Shown here in pieces: positions 10,801 through 21,644 of a stretch of 64,000 bases of DNA. Every line of letters starts with the position of its first letter. Position 1 is the first letter of the stretch. The stretch is taken from NCBI GenBank assembly GCA_019916065.1, contig CM034236.1, forward strand, positions 13,345,167 through 13,409,166. Reading direction: 5' to 3'. Under the pieces are notes generated by a model. The model made no database searches, had not been told where the DNA came from, and saw only the letters and a list, made by a program, of their open reading frames with translations. The position numbers and the translations under genes are program-made. Source of the DNA: Vitellaria paradoxa. Taxonomy: Eukaryota > Streptophyta > Magnoliopsida > Ericales > Sapotaceae.

Positions 10801-13800
10801 TAATCTAGTGGACAGCCATTTTTGGGGTCTCTTGCCGGAATACTTAATAAAAGGTTGCTGGACTCATCCATATGAGAACACTGAAAAAAAAAAAAAAAAA
10901 AGAAAGAAAAAAAAAAGGACCACTAACGTTGCTGTGTTGGTTCTTGTTTTCGTGAGTGTTCACCTCCTGGCACTTTCATTAGGAGCAGACCTCATTCCCA
11001 TTCCTTGCAAACCTTGGCACTGGCTATTATGTTGTCTAGCTTCATTGTCATAAAAAAAAAAGTGTAACATGCCATCTCTTAAATAAGTTCTCCATGTGCT
11101 GATATACTGGTTAGGTATGATCATACATAGAAAGTTTATTTGGCACCCAAGAAAAAAAGGTTCAAACTCTTGAGTGGCGTGGAGAAGAAATGTTGTTTCT
11201 TTCCTTACAACAGTAAAAAAAATTTCTGTCTTCTAAGAGACTAAAAAACAGAAACACTAATATAATAATACTTCTAATGTTTTTATAAAAAAATTAGTAA
11301 AATATGGGACAATATATCAAAATAATAAACTGTTCAATTAATATATTATTAGACTTCTATATATTTATCTTAACACTTCTAAATATTTCTACGTATTTTC
11401 ATAAATTTGTGCCATTTTTGAAATATTTTCTAATCATCTTAAATAATTTTAAAATGTTTCCATTTCCATGCTAGTGGAAACAATGATTGAAATGAAATTT
11501 TGATCCTTGTAGTTGATAAAGGAAATACCTTTTGATCATTAAAAATTTAAGGTATCTAGTCAACCTTTTAGTTGGATTTAAAAACTGAATGACATTGCTG
11601 GATTCATTAATATATTATTCTTGAGTTTTTCTTCCCTTAGATTACCACATTCTAACAGTAAGAATCCTAAAGAGAACATGAACCTTCAGAAGGTCATTGC
11701 CTAATATTTCAGTCCGATTCTTATTCGTTCATTGCTTTTTGAAGGAGAAATTTTGGGAACCACTTGTTCTTTTAGTTTTCTAATCTCTCCTTGATTGATT
11801 AGTGACTGATATAGGCTATAAAGAATTATATAGACATAAATATGAGATAAGATTTTTGAAAAGGCAGAGAACTTTGTTGTGTGGCAAATCAACAATCAAT
11901 ATCATTGCTGTCAGCCATATCAGTTATGGCGTTAAAGAGGAAGCGGCTATCAACCGGTAGTATGGATATTCGAAGGAGAAAGAGAATGGGTTGTGAAGAT
12001 TTGCAGAGAAATGTCATCATGAAAGGATGGTTTTTTGTACATGGGCCTTCCTGGAGAAGGGCAAACATAGGGTTTCTTATAATTGGTGCAAGATTAGAGG
12101 CTCTTTGGTGCTTAAGATTATCGTTGGTACTCCTATGGGCAGATATTAGGTGTGTATTCCGGAGATAAATAATGGCCAGGGTTGGGTTTTCCTTACGGAT
12201 GATTTAGTTGAGTTCGACTCGGGCAGTGGGCCTATGAAGTAAGGGGTAGGGGGCAGTCTTATATTGAGGCAACTGATGTTCAAGGTTGGCCAGAGGTAGT
12301 GTTCTGGTGCAAGGCCATAGAAGTTGGTGCTTCGCATCAAGTATTGGTAGATGCGATTGTCTATGTCGAGAGCTATAGGAATATGGTGAAATGCCTTCTT
12401 GATTGTTTTGAGCTGATTTTGTTGGACAATGAGGTGGTTAGGGACTAGGTGGAGCAGTCATGGTGTAGCCCTGGTGGAGTTAAGTTGGTAGGTGAAGGCT
12501 CTTTTTTGTTCATCTTCACTGCACCAAAGGACACAGAGAAGCATTGATTGGTGAAGATGAGTCTGAGAAGCATTTGATTGTTGCTTGATTGATGGCATCA
12601 ATGGGGATGTAGTTCGTGGGAAGGGTGGGAGGAAGAGAGTGTGTGGGTGAAATTAATCATAGTATTGATTCTTCTTCCAGGAGAATAAGTGATTACATGT
12701 GTTGGGGATTTGTGTGGAGAGTTTTTGGAGGTGGACAAATCAATTAAAACCAGAGAACATTTTCGATGGGCCAAGATGAAGGTAAGAGCAAATGGTGGGG
12801 AATCTATTGATCATATTTTGATTCATTGTAAATGGATGTGAAATTTGCGGGAGCTTTTATTGAATTCTTTTAATGTACAATGGGTGTTTCCTAGAGACAT
12901 GCAAACTTTTTTTGAGTTCATCGTAGGGCTATATGTCAAGCCGAGCAAAGAAGAAAACCTGAAATCTTGCCCCTTTTTGCTTAGTCTGGTTGATCTGGAA
13001 GGATGAGTAATAGTTTAAATTTTTTAGGGAAAGGAATTTCCATTAGATAGGTTAAATAGCATTTTTTTTTTTTTGCTATATTGTATAGCTAGAGGGGACG
13101 GGGGGATATGGAATCAGATTTAGAGTATTCCCTTTTTTTTTTATTGTTCAAATTACGTGGGTTTGTATTTTGCTTGTTTGGCATCCTCTTGATGTTTCTT
13201 TTAATATAATTTTTATTTATTAAAAAAAAATAGACACAAATATGAGAAATGAATAGGATACGAGCACAAACACATGATATGGTTAATTTTGAAGAACTAA
13301 TAATAGGAACACACATAATTTTTATGTATTTTTACTACTCATATATGTGAATATAACTTCCACAAAGGTACGAATTCAACATTTCAATGCCATGATTCAA
13401 ACATATTTCAAAATGTGAAAAGTAGCAAAAGATGATATAGAATACTTTATGTCTTTAGGTGTTTCAGCTGCTCAATTCTATCCTAGCTAAATTTGAAGAA
13501 AGGTCATTCTTGGGTGGATCCCACTCCTAAACATTTTGAATTGAGTACAAAATAACATAAAGCAGATTCATTTCAAAAAAAAAAAAAAGATATGGCCTTT
13601 CTACTCAAATTGTTCTTTTTTCACAATATGATAAAGAAAACTGGATGCACCGTGCGATGTGTTGACAAGTATTTTATCAGCCCTGGTATGTCCAGCATGT
13701 ATTTCAGTGTGTTTGGTGATATAAACACAATACCATTTTTGAAGATTCCATGCTTCATAGTAGAGCTGCATCTTCTGAATTTTATCTCATCTCTTGATCC

Positions 13801-16800
13801 AGTGTGTGGTATTTAGCTGCGTACTTATTAATCCCATGTCATCTGTGGATTTGTCAAGAGATTTGTCTAATTGATGTAGCATCATATCGAGTGTTTGACC
13901 ATACTTATTGTTGGAAAACCGATCCTTGTTTACCAATCGCACAATTCTAGTTAAACGCATTTCTATCCTGGTACATTCCTCAAATGTTTGTGCTCATGGT
14001 GTAACTCATGAGAAGATATTCTGCCTCCGCTCCCTTTTTTGTTGTCGTTGCTATTGTAACTGTTTTCCACGTTTGCCAAACCTGGGGCATTTGACTACCC
14101 TATTTTCCACGGTTGTTGTTGTTGCTATAGGTGCTTGTTTGCTCAGTTGAAATATCCTTTTATGTTTCACTGGAAAAAGAATGCTTCTGCATTTGAATCT
14201 CTGTATTCTGGTTCTCATTTATACAGTCATTTATGTTTTGACTTTAACATTATTTCTGATAAATGGACAGGATGCCCAACCTCGCACTCTTGTCGCATTG
14301 TGGAAAGCCAACATGGAAGAACCAAATTTTAACCAGTCTGATCCTGCGGTGATCATTTCTGATATTTCTACCAGTAATTCCTCTACATCATTGGTGATGT
14401 AACACTCTCATTATTTTGTGCGCGCGCGTGTACATTAATGTATTTTATGTTCACACATAGTCCCAATACACCGAGACCAAGGGAGGGGTTTTGTTATTCC
14501 AAGAGAGAGTATAAGCCTCAAGGAGACAGGCGTAAGTACATTGAATTTTAGATTGATTAGAACTGAAAATGGGACTAGAAATTTGAAGAAATTAAAGCAA
14601 AAGAAAGAAACTAAAAATGATTTCACTTGAAATTATCATTCTTGTTTTTTGCTTTTTAGTTGGCCAATAGTTCTGTTGATACAAATGGGTAAATTTTTTA
14701 AACATGTTAAAAGGAAGAAGAATAATGTAAAATAATATGCAAGAAGGAATTCTTGTTTCTTTTTATTGTTTGTGCCTGGCACATGAACTGTAAGCCAAAA
14801 TTCAAGTCAAGGCACGTACTGATGCTCTAAAAGTCAACTTTGAAGCTGTGAACTATGAATTTAAGTGTTTGGAGCCTAAGAATTATAGATACGGACATGG
14901 GACTCATTTGTGGCGACACAGATATTTGGACACTCTGATTTCAAAAAATATCTAGACATTGACACTGTGAGTCAACTTTGAATTAAATACGTTCATGTAT
15001 ATATACACACTAGAAACAACTATTTATTTTTATATTGTATAAAAATTTATCTTTTTGTATATATGTATAATAGAAAGTTCTATTGCTAGAAATTCAGAAG
15101 TTTTGTGTGTTAAATTTCTAAAATTAAGAATTAATAAATAATGAAGAAATGATTAGTGGATATGAATTTATGTTATTTTCATTTTATTATTTAATTCTAA
15201 ATTTTTTCTTCAAAATTATGATGTGTTTCATGTGTGTTCAAGTGATGGGCTTAATCTCAATGAACGGGAATGATACATAAGCAAGGAATAAAAGAAAATT
15301 AGGCTGTGTGCCCTTCAAGTGCTTGGTTCTAAAGAAGAATAATAAATTATATGTTATGTTTAAACGAGTGTCTAATTATGAGGAGAGTGTCAGTCACCAG
15401 GTGAAGAAGTGAGGCAAAGTGTAACATCTACATAGGGCCTTTGCTCCCTATATTGGTTTGTGACGAGTGTTTTTTAGATATGGACATGACACAAATATAG
15501 CATCTCTGTAATAAGTTTTGGTAGTTCTTAGTCTGGAGCTTTTCTTTAAATGTTGATTCTTGAACCTTGCCTGAAGATGATCAAGAGTAAGATTCATGGC
15601 TCCCTGTGGGTTGCAATGATATTATTATGGGTGTGTTTGGAGTGATAAAATGTGAGACAAAGTGAGATAAGTTGTGGGTTCGTAAATCGTGCAATGAGAC
15701 AAAAAGTGAATTACTTTTAGAAATTTTCAGAGATTTTTAGCATTTTGTCTCACACCAAACACACCCAATAATTCATTAAGAGAACTCCAATGGTCCATAG
15801 CGAAACAAGATGAAGTTGGTGCACATGCATGATGCATGTTTGATGTGTATATAATGTACCCACCTTTCTATGTTACTGGACTTGAAGATAATATTTTCTG
15901 TTACAAGCAGAGTTGGTAAATAATCATTTTTGGTTTTGTTTTTGGGATTGGTTTGTGAAAAACTAACTAGATAGTTCTTGTATAGCATTGTAATTGTAGT
16001 ACTGTTTAGCAGCTTAACTGTGAAGTACTATTATTACAAGTTTGATGCACCTGAATGTTATCTCTGTTACAGAAATGCGAGTTAAACTTGGACCTGTAAA
16101 TGAAACCGATAAGCAGCAACTTCAGCAGTTCTGCAATGCATGCAAAGGAATTCCACAGGTACAATAAACTGTTTTAATTAGTGTTACTCTTGTTTGTTAT
16201 GCATAGAGCATTGACACAGTTGATACATGATAATCCTGGAGGAACTCATGTTGACACAAGCCTCAAGATTTTTTTTTTTTTCTTAACTTCTTAAATTAAC
16301 CATGACAGCAAAAATGGCTTATCGAGCAAAGTGAGATCCAAAAATATCACCTTGAAATATTTTATGCACAGTTTAAGTTGACTGGCTAGTGACTTGTGTC
16401 CTGGGTACCTTACTAGCATCTATAAACAACAGGACATCAGTTTTTATGTTACATGGACTCAGGTAGGAGTGTCGGGCATGAGTGCAATTTAGCTGTCAAC
16501 CTTCCAAAACTTTTTTTTGACGATTCAAAACTGACCCCACCAAATAAGCTGCATCTAGACCATGGCTAGACAGCAAACCTGGGCACACCCCAGTTAAGTC
16601 AAGGCTGTGGCCATGAGAGGGGGAACCTTCCAAAACTTTGATAGTAAGATATTAGGATATGGGTCCAATAATTGGGTAGGATACGTGGACACATTTTGAA
16701 TATTTAAATATATTGTATATCGTGTAATATTGACATAAATGCAATTTATTATTTAATGTACATGAAAATGAAATGTAATTTAGAGTAAAAAAGTGACTTT

Positions 16801-17873
16801 TATCCCCACCTGGTGAACTATTGCTTACTCAAGAGTTGCTAAAAATTAGAGGATCCAAGTGCCTAATAGACGTATAGGAGTCGGACATATATTCCTGGGT
16901 TAATATTTTTCATATTTGATGGACACGTGTACATTAGGGAGGAGATAGAAGAGTAACACTGGGTTTTTTCTAAAACTCTAGTTCCATTGCTCATGGTTTT
17001 TACCTACTTAAATATTAATTCCATGGCTTGTAGTTTTGACTTTGACAATCATAGAACCTCCAAAATTTTGAAACCTATTTCCCCATTTTTGAAGATAGTA
17101 TTTAAGTTGACTATGCATTTTTGCGATGTACTTTAAAACCTGCCAATTATGCATTTGATTAATTATTGGTGGTTATGAAATACTAAAAGTAATTGCCGTT
17201 CAAAATTCAGGTAATGCGTCCAAATTTTCCTTACAACACCCAAGCACCTCTCACTCCAGTAACTGCCCCACCATCTGCAGAAGATGTAGAATTAGCTATG
17301 GCAATCAATGCCTCTATCCAATCTGCTGCTATGGGAAGAAGACCATCTGTCAATGCTAATCCTAGCTCTGGAGCAAATGCATCATCCAGCAGTCACAGTG
17401 ATTGGAGTACCTCAGGGGCCCCTGCTCCTCCAAAAGGGAGTACCAGTGGTTGGGAAATTCAGGAATTTGGTCCAAGTGGCAATCCAACTCAACAAATTCA
17501 GAATCAGAGTGATGTTCCTATCGTTGTCCAAACATCTTCTGAGATCCCTGTGCCTTCTTTACTCCCATCAGCCCCACCTATTGAGAATGTAGATGATGGT
17601 CCAATTCGTTATCCATCTGTTGATTTCAGCCCCACTGATGTATCTTCCCCTCTGGTGGCTAGCTCACCTGACAAGGCAGATGAAAGGAAAGAAGATACTA
17701 GTGCTTCTTCATCATGTGTTATATGTCTGGATGCTCCAGTTGAAGGGGCATGCATCCCATGTGGCCACATGGCTGGATGCATGTCGTGTTTGGGTGAGAT
17801 CAAAGCCAAGAAGTGGGGCTGTCCTGTGTGTCGTGCCAAGATTGACCAGGTTATACGGCTATACGCAGTTTAA
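7883..17873 (+). CDS. XBAT35: Ankyrin-repeat RING E3 ubiquitin ligase, XBAT35 type
   Basis: Constant exons: 7883-7984, 8177-8291, 9549-9629, 9766-9854, 9987-10078, 10528-10609, 14271-14373, 16073-16158, 17211-17873. All junctions are GT-AG and the 1,413-nt sum gives 470 residues; Arabidopsis XBAT35 is about 460. The start MGQQPSKAELL matches XBAT35 and has the pattern of an N-myristoylation site (Gly2, Ser6). Ankyrin repeats cover about residues 39-137 (GKTPLIVAC, GTPLHHAAKRG, CQTPLDVARVKG), then SGWLRELYGPGFLEVFAPQL and LWKANMEEP. A UIM-like LAMAINASI lies near 278-286. The C-terminal C3HC4 RING (419-457: CVIC, CGHMAGCMSC, CPVC) ends in VIRLYAV. The enzyme would transfer ubiquitin from an E2 to substrates; Arabidopsis XBAT35 acts in ethylene-related growth and immunity. 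Exon 7 also has a second donor at 14399 used with the cassette exon. Introns hold several transposons, but every exon is open. Confidence 0.95.
8517..9001. mobile_element. Non-autonomous hAT-like element in XBAT35 intron 2
   Basis: A 485-bp insert has ends CATGGGCGGAGC and GCTCCGCCCCTG, an inverted pair with one mismatch. It is flanked by 8-bp target duplications, ATCGGGAT (8509-8516) and ATAGGGAT (9002-9009), with one mismatch. The 8-bp duplication and CAGGGGCGGAGC-type end fit the hAT superfamily. There is no coding capacity. Inside are a short (TA)n run and repeated TCAATTGTGTCCAC-type phrases. Confidence 0.7.
10610..11847. other. XBAT35 intron 6, 5' part
   Basis: Long T-rich then A-rich intronic DNA, with poly-A/purine run 10883-10917. 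No gene is recognised; the short open frames here lack any family match. Confidence 0.5.
11848..13230 (+). mobile_element. Decayed LINE retrotransposon remnant in XBAT35 intron 6
   Basis: The 1,383-bp insert ends in an A-run (13222-13230) and is bracketed by a 17-bp target duplication, TAGACATAAATATGAGA at 11831-11847 and TAGACACAAATATGAGA at 13231-13247, with one mismatch. Near 12794-12990 the frame reads GESIDHILIHCKW and, after a stop, NLRELLLNSFNVQWVFPRDM, typical of the zinc-binding tail following reverse transcriptase in plant LINEs. No reverse transcriptase core is present, so it is 5'-truncated or internally deleted. Many stops show it is inactive. Confidence 0.75.
13248..14270. other. 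XBAT35 intron 6, 3' part
   Basis: Unremarkable AT-rich intron sequence up to the acceptor at 14270. No gene or element recognised. Confidence 0.5.
14461..14531 (+). other. XBAT35: Predicted 71-nt cassette exon of the XBAT35-type gene
   Basis: The segment is bounded by CACATAG and a strong GTAAGT donor. Joined to an extended exon 7 (14271-14398) it reads IPNTPRPREGFCYSKREYKP then QGDR and rejoins exon 8 in frame, giving a 502-residue isoform. The insert is rich in Arg and Lys and falls where Arabidopsis XBAT35 has an optional exon carrying a nuclear localisation signal. The sequence is not conserved with the Arabidopsis exon beyond its basic character, and the acceptor is weak in pyrimidines. 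Confidence 0.5.
14532..15628. other. XBAT35 intron 7, 5' part
   Basis: AT-rich intron with no recognised element. Confidence 0.5.
15629..15766. mobile_element. 138-bp MITE with perfect 12-bp inverted ends
   Basis: It begins GGGTGTGTTTGG and ends CCAAACACACCC, perfect inverted repeats. The body contains GTGAGATAAGTTGTGGGTTC and poly-A/T arms. A/T flanks make the target duplication ambiguous. Diverged relatives occur elsewhere in this window (34743, 35411, 35862, 36090, 61833 and 62155). Confidence 0.75.
16159..17210. other. XBAT35 intron 8
   Basis: AT-rich intron with no element I can define. Confidence 0.5.
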
Positions 17874-17975
17874 TCATTGAAGTGGGACGTGGTGAAGCTG
17901 TATATGGTTAGTAAGTTTTCAGTAAGTTGAACATAACTGTTTATATCCTCTATTGGATGCTAAAACAAAACTATA
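17874..17975 (+). other. XBAT35: Probable XBAT35 3' untranslated region
   Basis: The sequence follows the stop at 17871-17873 and precedes a MITE starting near 17976. The polyadenylation site is not defined. Confidence 0.4.
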
Positions 17976-18389
17976 ATGCTATGTTTGGTTGCCAATGGGA
18001 AACGGAACAAAAAGGGGAAGGAAGGAGCAATGGTAAAGAATCCCAACTTTTGGTACGTCAAGGAGTTAGAAATAGGAATTCCTTTTGATAATGTTTTGTA
18101 TGGATGAACACATTTATGAATGGAATGGGAAAATGAATTGAAAGACCAAGTTACCTATTATTTCAGAAAATATTTAATAAATAAGGTAACTTTGTGAATT
18201 TATGTTTTACGAAGAGTCCTCTATTTGCAAAATTGTCAAAATACCATTTCAAACTCCAAAACTTACAATTCCGCAAATTGGGGAAGACGAGTGTTCTAGT
18301 TTTTTAGTTAAAGATTATTAATCAAACATGGGAATTCTAGTTGACTAAGGAATTCCCATTCCAGTTCCTTGGCCAACGGAACACAGCAT
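17976..18389. mobile_element. MITE-like element downstream of XBAT35
   Basis: The left end ATGCTATGTTTGGTTGCCAA and the right end, whose complement reads ATGCTGTGTTCCGTTGGCCAA, are imperfect inverted repeats about 25-30 bp long around a non-coding 414-bp body. No convincing target duplication, so the superfamily is not assigned. Confidence 0.5.
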
Positions 18390-18399
18390 AAGTGTGTAA

Positions 18400-18433
<34 letters not shown>

Positions 18434-18435
18434 CA
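18400..18435. repeat. (TA)n microsatellite
   Basis: An alternating TA run broken by one slip near 18425. Confidence 0.9.
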
Positions 18436-19762
18436 TACATATCATCAGCACCCACGGTGCTTTCTGAAATACCACAAGCTTACCAAGAATTTTTGAAGTT
18501 GCTTCATTTTCTTCCCTCGTGTAGATTAATTCTTGTTGATATTTTCAAGTACCTTTTTTCTGGATATTGCACATTTTCATTTTTCTGTAAAACAGGTGAA
18601 AAATGTTAGTCAGGCATAGCATTTATTATTAGCAGAGAGGGACCCTGCAAACTTTTTTAAGTGGGGTTAGGTGATGCTCCACAAGAAAGAGGTGGTTGGT
18701 GATATAATTGAATTGAGGTTTCCTATAACCAGACAACCCCTTCCCAAGCCCCAAATAAAATAAAATTGAAAAGAACGATAATAATAATAAAAATTGCTAA
18801 GATGAACATGAATCATAATCTGTCTTAAATTTTGCAGATGAATGCATGTCACTGCAAGAGAGTTGCCAACTAATACCTTACTGTCTATAAGGTCTCCTCC
18901 TGACAAGGACATGTACAAGTCAAGAAATAACCGGTGATCAAACTCCTGGAAATTCATGTAGATGTGCTGTTATTTATTGAAACTGTACCAGGTTCAGAGG
19001 GTAAATGGGATTCTTCTTTCATTTAGTGAGAGTTCATGTGAAGATATAATTTCTTGTCTGGTGGGAAGTGATTGTAGCTTACGTGTCAATATCACGCTCT
19101 TTTCTTTTTCATTACTCCTTGTGCACAGTTATTTTTGAGTGTCGGGTTTTTACCAAGTTCTTTAAATTTGCCCATCTTTTAACTATTTTGGTATGGACAT
19201 AAAAGGGGTAAATATTATTTTTGGAATTTTTTTTTCCTTTCAATTATGATTGATAGGGTTAAGTGTTAAGTTTTAAAGTGAGTTATAAAAATGTGAAAGT
19301 TTGAGGGAATATAAAATTAGGTTCTTTTAACGGATGCTACGGGGTACTCATTGAAGACCAATAAATACATACTATGTAATCATATCTCGTACTTTAATAG
19401 GGTTGTGCATGAAAAAAGTGAAAAATATTGTTACATGGCACATTTTCACTAATTCTTAATGAATGCCCCAAGAGCGCCTATTGACAAATATCTATAAGAT
19501 TAATAATTATATCTATAATGTTTGCAACATTAATTTTTAATCGCATAGCTAATGACACACTATGAGAAGTATAGTTTGAAACTTGCTTTGGTTGTCTGTC
19601 GTATTTGCATTGGTTGCCTTAATAAACTATATATGTTGTTGACTTAGTTTGGATCTTAATTTGCACTGATTCCTACTTCTAGCAACTAAGTTTGTAGCAA
19701 TATAGATGAAAATAGCAATGACATATGAAACTCAAAGAGATTTTGGATTTTAGGGACATATG
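18436..19762. other. Intergenic, no gene recognised
   Basis: AT-rich DNA with short chance frames only. Confidence 0.5.
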
Positions 19763-20130
19763 TGTTAGGTATTCTATTAGATTGGCAATTCATAATTAAA
19801 ATAGAGTTATAAACTATATAAACTTAGGCGTGGACTAAAGTGTTAGAGACTTTGGATTTAAAATGTACTGTTTAGTCTTAATTGGATTTCGTCACGTCAT
19901 GGAAAGAATGCAAAAAGACCACTCTTGAGTCACGGGAAAATAAAAAGAAGTTGTTTTCAATTTTTTAGCCATTTGGTAAGACCGCTCAAGCAAGCGTCAG
20001 CCTAATAGTTTTCTAAACTGTGTTTTGAAAGCTCTATTGAGATTTTTTGTCATGTATATTTTGAGACGTTTATACGATATCCATCAGAGATAAACATATT
20101 CAAAGAGTAAAAAGGATTTAAGAGATTTAG

Positions 20131-20183
<53 letters not shown>

Positions 20184-20590
20184 ACTCACTCACTCTTAGC
20201 CAACAATGCTTTAATTTTTTTTGTACATTGGTGATTCAAGGGAGTTCGGCTTTGCGTATTGTAGATTTGATTGGTTATGGATTCAGTGGTAGTCATGAAT
20301 TCGACAAGTTTTCAAAGATTTGAAGATTGAACTTTTGGTTAGAGTTTAGGTGTATCAAGTATTCGAGGAAAGAGCATCAACAATACAAGTTTGTAGTATC
20401 GAGTATATTGAGAGGTTGAAACTTTGTAACCCATTTGTGATCTAGAGAATGATTTGAGACTTTTTTTTTTATTTAAGTTTTTTCTTGTTAAATCATATCT
20501 CTTTATTTTTCTGCCTTCTTATTATTACTTACAATTATCTGCGTGATTGGTTCAATTAAATTATCTAGCATGCACAATGAGAATTTCACA
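19763..20590 (+). mobile_element. Possible solo LTR remnant
   Basis: The stretch opens TGTTAGGTATTC and contains a phrase (CGCTCAAGCAAGCGTCAG, about 19983-20000) and a GTAACCCATTTGTGATC-like region resembling Copia LTR leaders. It is interrupted by a CT microsatellite. No matching end or target duplication was found. Confidence 0.25.
20134..20196. repeat. (CT)n then (CTCA)n compound microsatellite
   Basis: About 23 CT units are followed by four to five CTCA units. Confidence 0.95.
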
Positions 20591-21248
20591 ATGAATCATA
20601 ACTTTGGGCTCTTCGTGATTTTTTTTCTTTTCCCTCTTCCTTTTGAATAGATTTCCGTTAGTTGCAATGTTATACAACTAACAAAGTATTCAGCATGTGA
20701 TGGATCGCTTTAAAATAATAAACTTATAAATGTATATTTTAATTATACCATCATCATCGTCAAATTATTTTGGTGGCATTTTGTGGTATACTTCCTAGTT
20801 GAATAGCATTATCTGGCCTAATGATATCGTTATAATAAACATGTATTTACCTAAGGCTATACTTGTCTAGCATTTGCATTGGATTGTTGCTTTATTTATT
20901 AACATGTTTTGGTTGTGATGGTGGGACATTATGCCAAGATATGGCCTGAAGGAAAGCAATGCTCTCTCTTTCTCTCCCTCTCCCTCTCCCTCTCCCTCCC
21001 CCTCCTTCTCCAGGAAAAAAAAGTAAAAGAAAAAAAGCAAAAAGAGAATTATTTCCCCCCTTAGTCTCAATTCTTATATGATATTCTACGTTTGGAGTTT
21101 CATAAAACTCTGTATATTGTAGTCTTGAAATTCATGTAATATGTAAAATGTTTGGATTTTATGAAACTTTTATGAAGGTTTATAAATTTTTATGGAGCTC
21201 CAATTGAAATATGATAAGCTATCTGCAATAACTTAAATTTGTTCCCTA
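20591..21248. other. Intergenic, no gene recognised
   Basis: AT-rich, with a CT/CCCTCT-rich tract at 20960-21012. A weak pair of inverted GTTTGGA phrases near 21091-21205 hints at another decayed MITE. Confidence 0.4.
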
Positions 21249-21644
21249 TGAATTACAAGAGTGGCGTGAGGTGTTCACACAATAAGACATCAAGAATAAA
21301 GTCACACAATAGCAAACAAAATAGCAAATAAGAAATACTGGCAGAAAATAAAGGAATTAATGCAAAGAAAAGAGAAGACATAAAATTTAACGAGATTCGA
21401 TAAATATTATCTACATTCTTTGGCATTCAAGCACAATCCACTATCAGCAAGTTTACAAATGCTTACAAAAGTTTACAAATGCTTGGATGAATAAAATCAA
21501 GCCAAAAAACCTTAATTTATAAAACTACTAGGTAGTGTCTCCTAATGTCCCCTTTCAATGTGGGACAAGCTTTAATTTATAAGGCCATTACATTGTGTCT
21601 TCTATTCTCCTTTTTGGATGTGGGACTTGGAACTATACCTAACA
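21249..21644 (-). repeat. 3' LTR of the Copia element
   Basis: It aligns over its length with 25876-26257; shared blocks include CACAATAAG, TAATTTATAA, CACTAGGTAGT/CTACTAGGTAGT and the end ATACCTAACA. The outer boundary is mutated (AATTACA instead of TGTTACA), so it is approximate by a few bases. Confidence 0.85.

Noticed and set aside
11881..12168. 95-residue open frame in XBAT35 intron 6
   Set aside because: It lies inside the LINE remnant and is followed by frequent stops; not an independent gene.
17308..17880. Alternative frames over the last XBAT35 exon
   Set aside because: The frame ending in the RING domain is clearly conserved; the others have no motif.
20939..21012. Glutamate/glycine-rich minus-strand frame
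   Set aside because: It is the translation of a CT/CCCTCT low-complexity tract.
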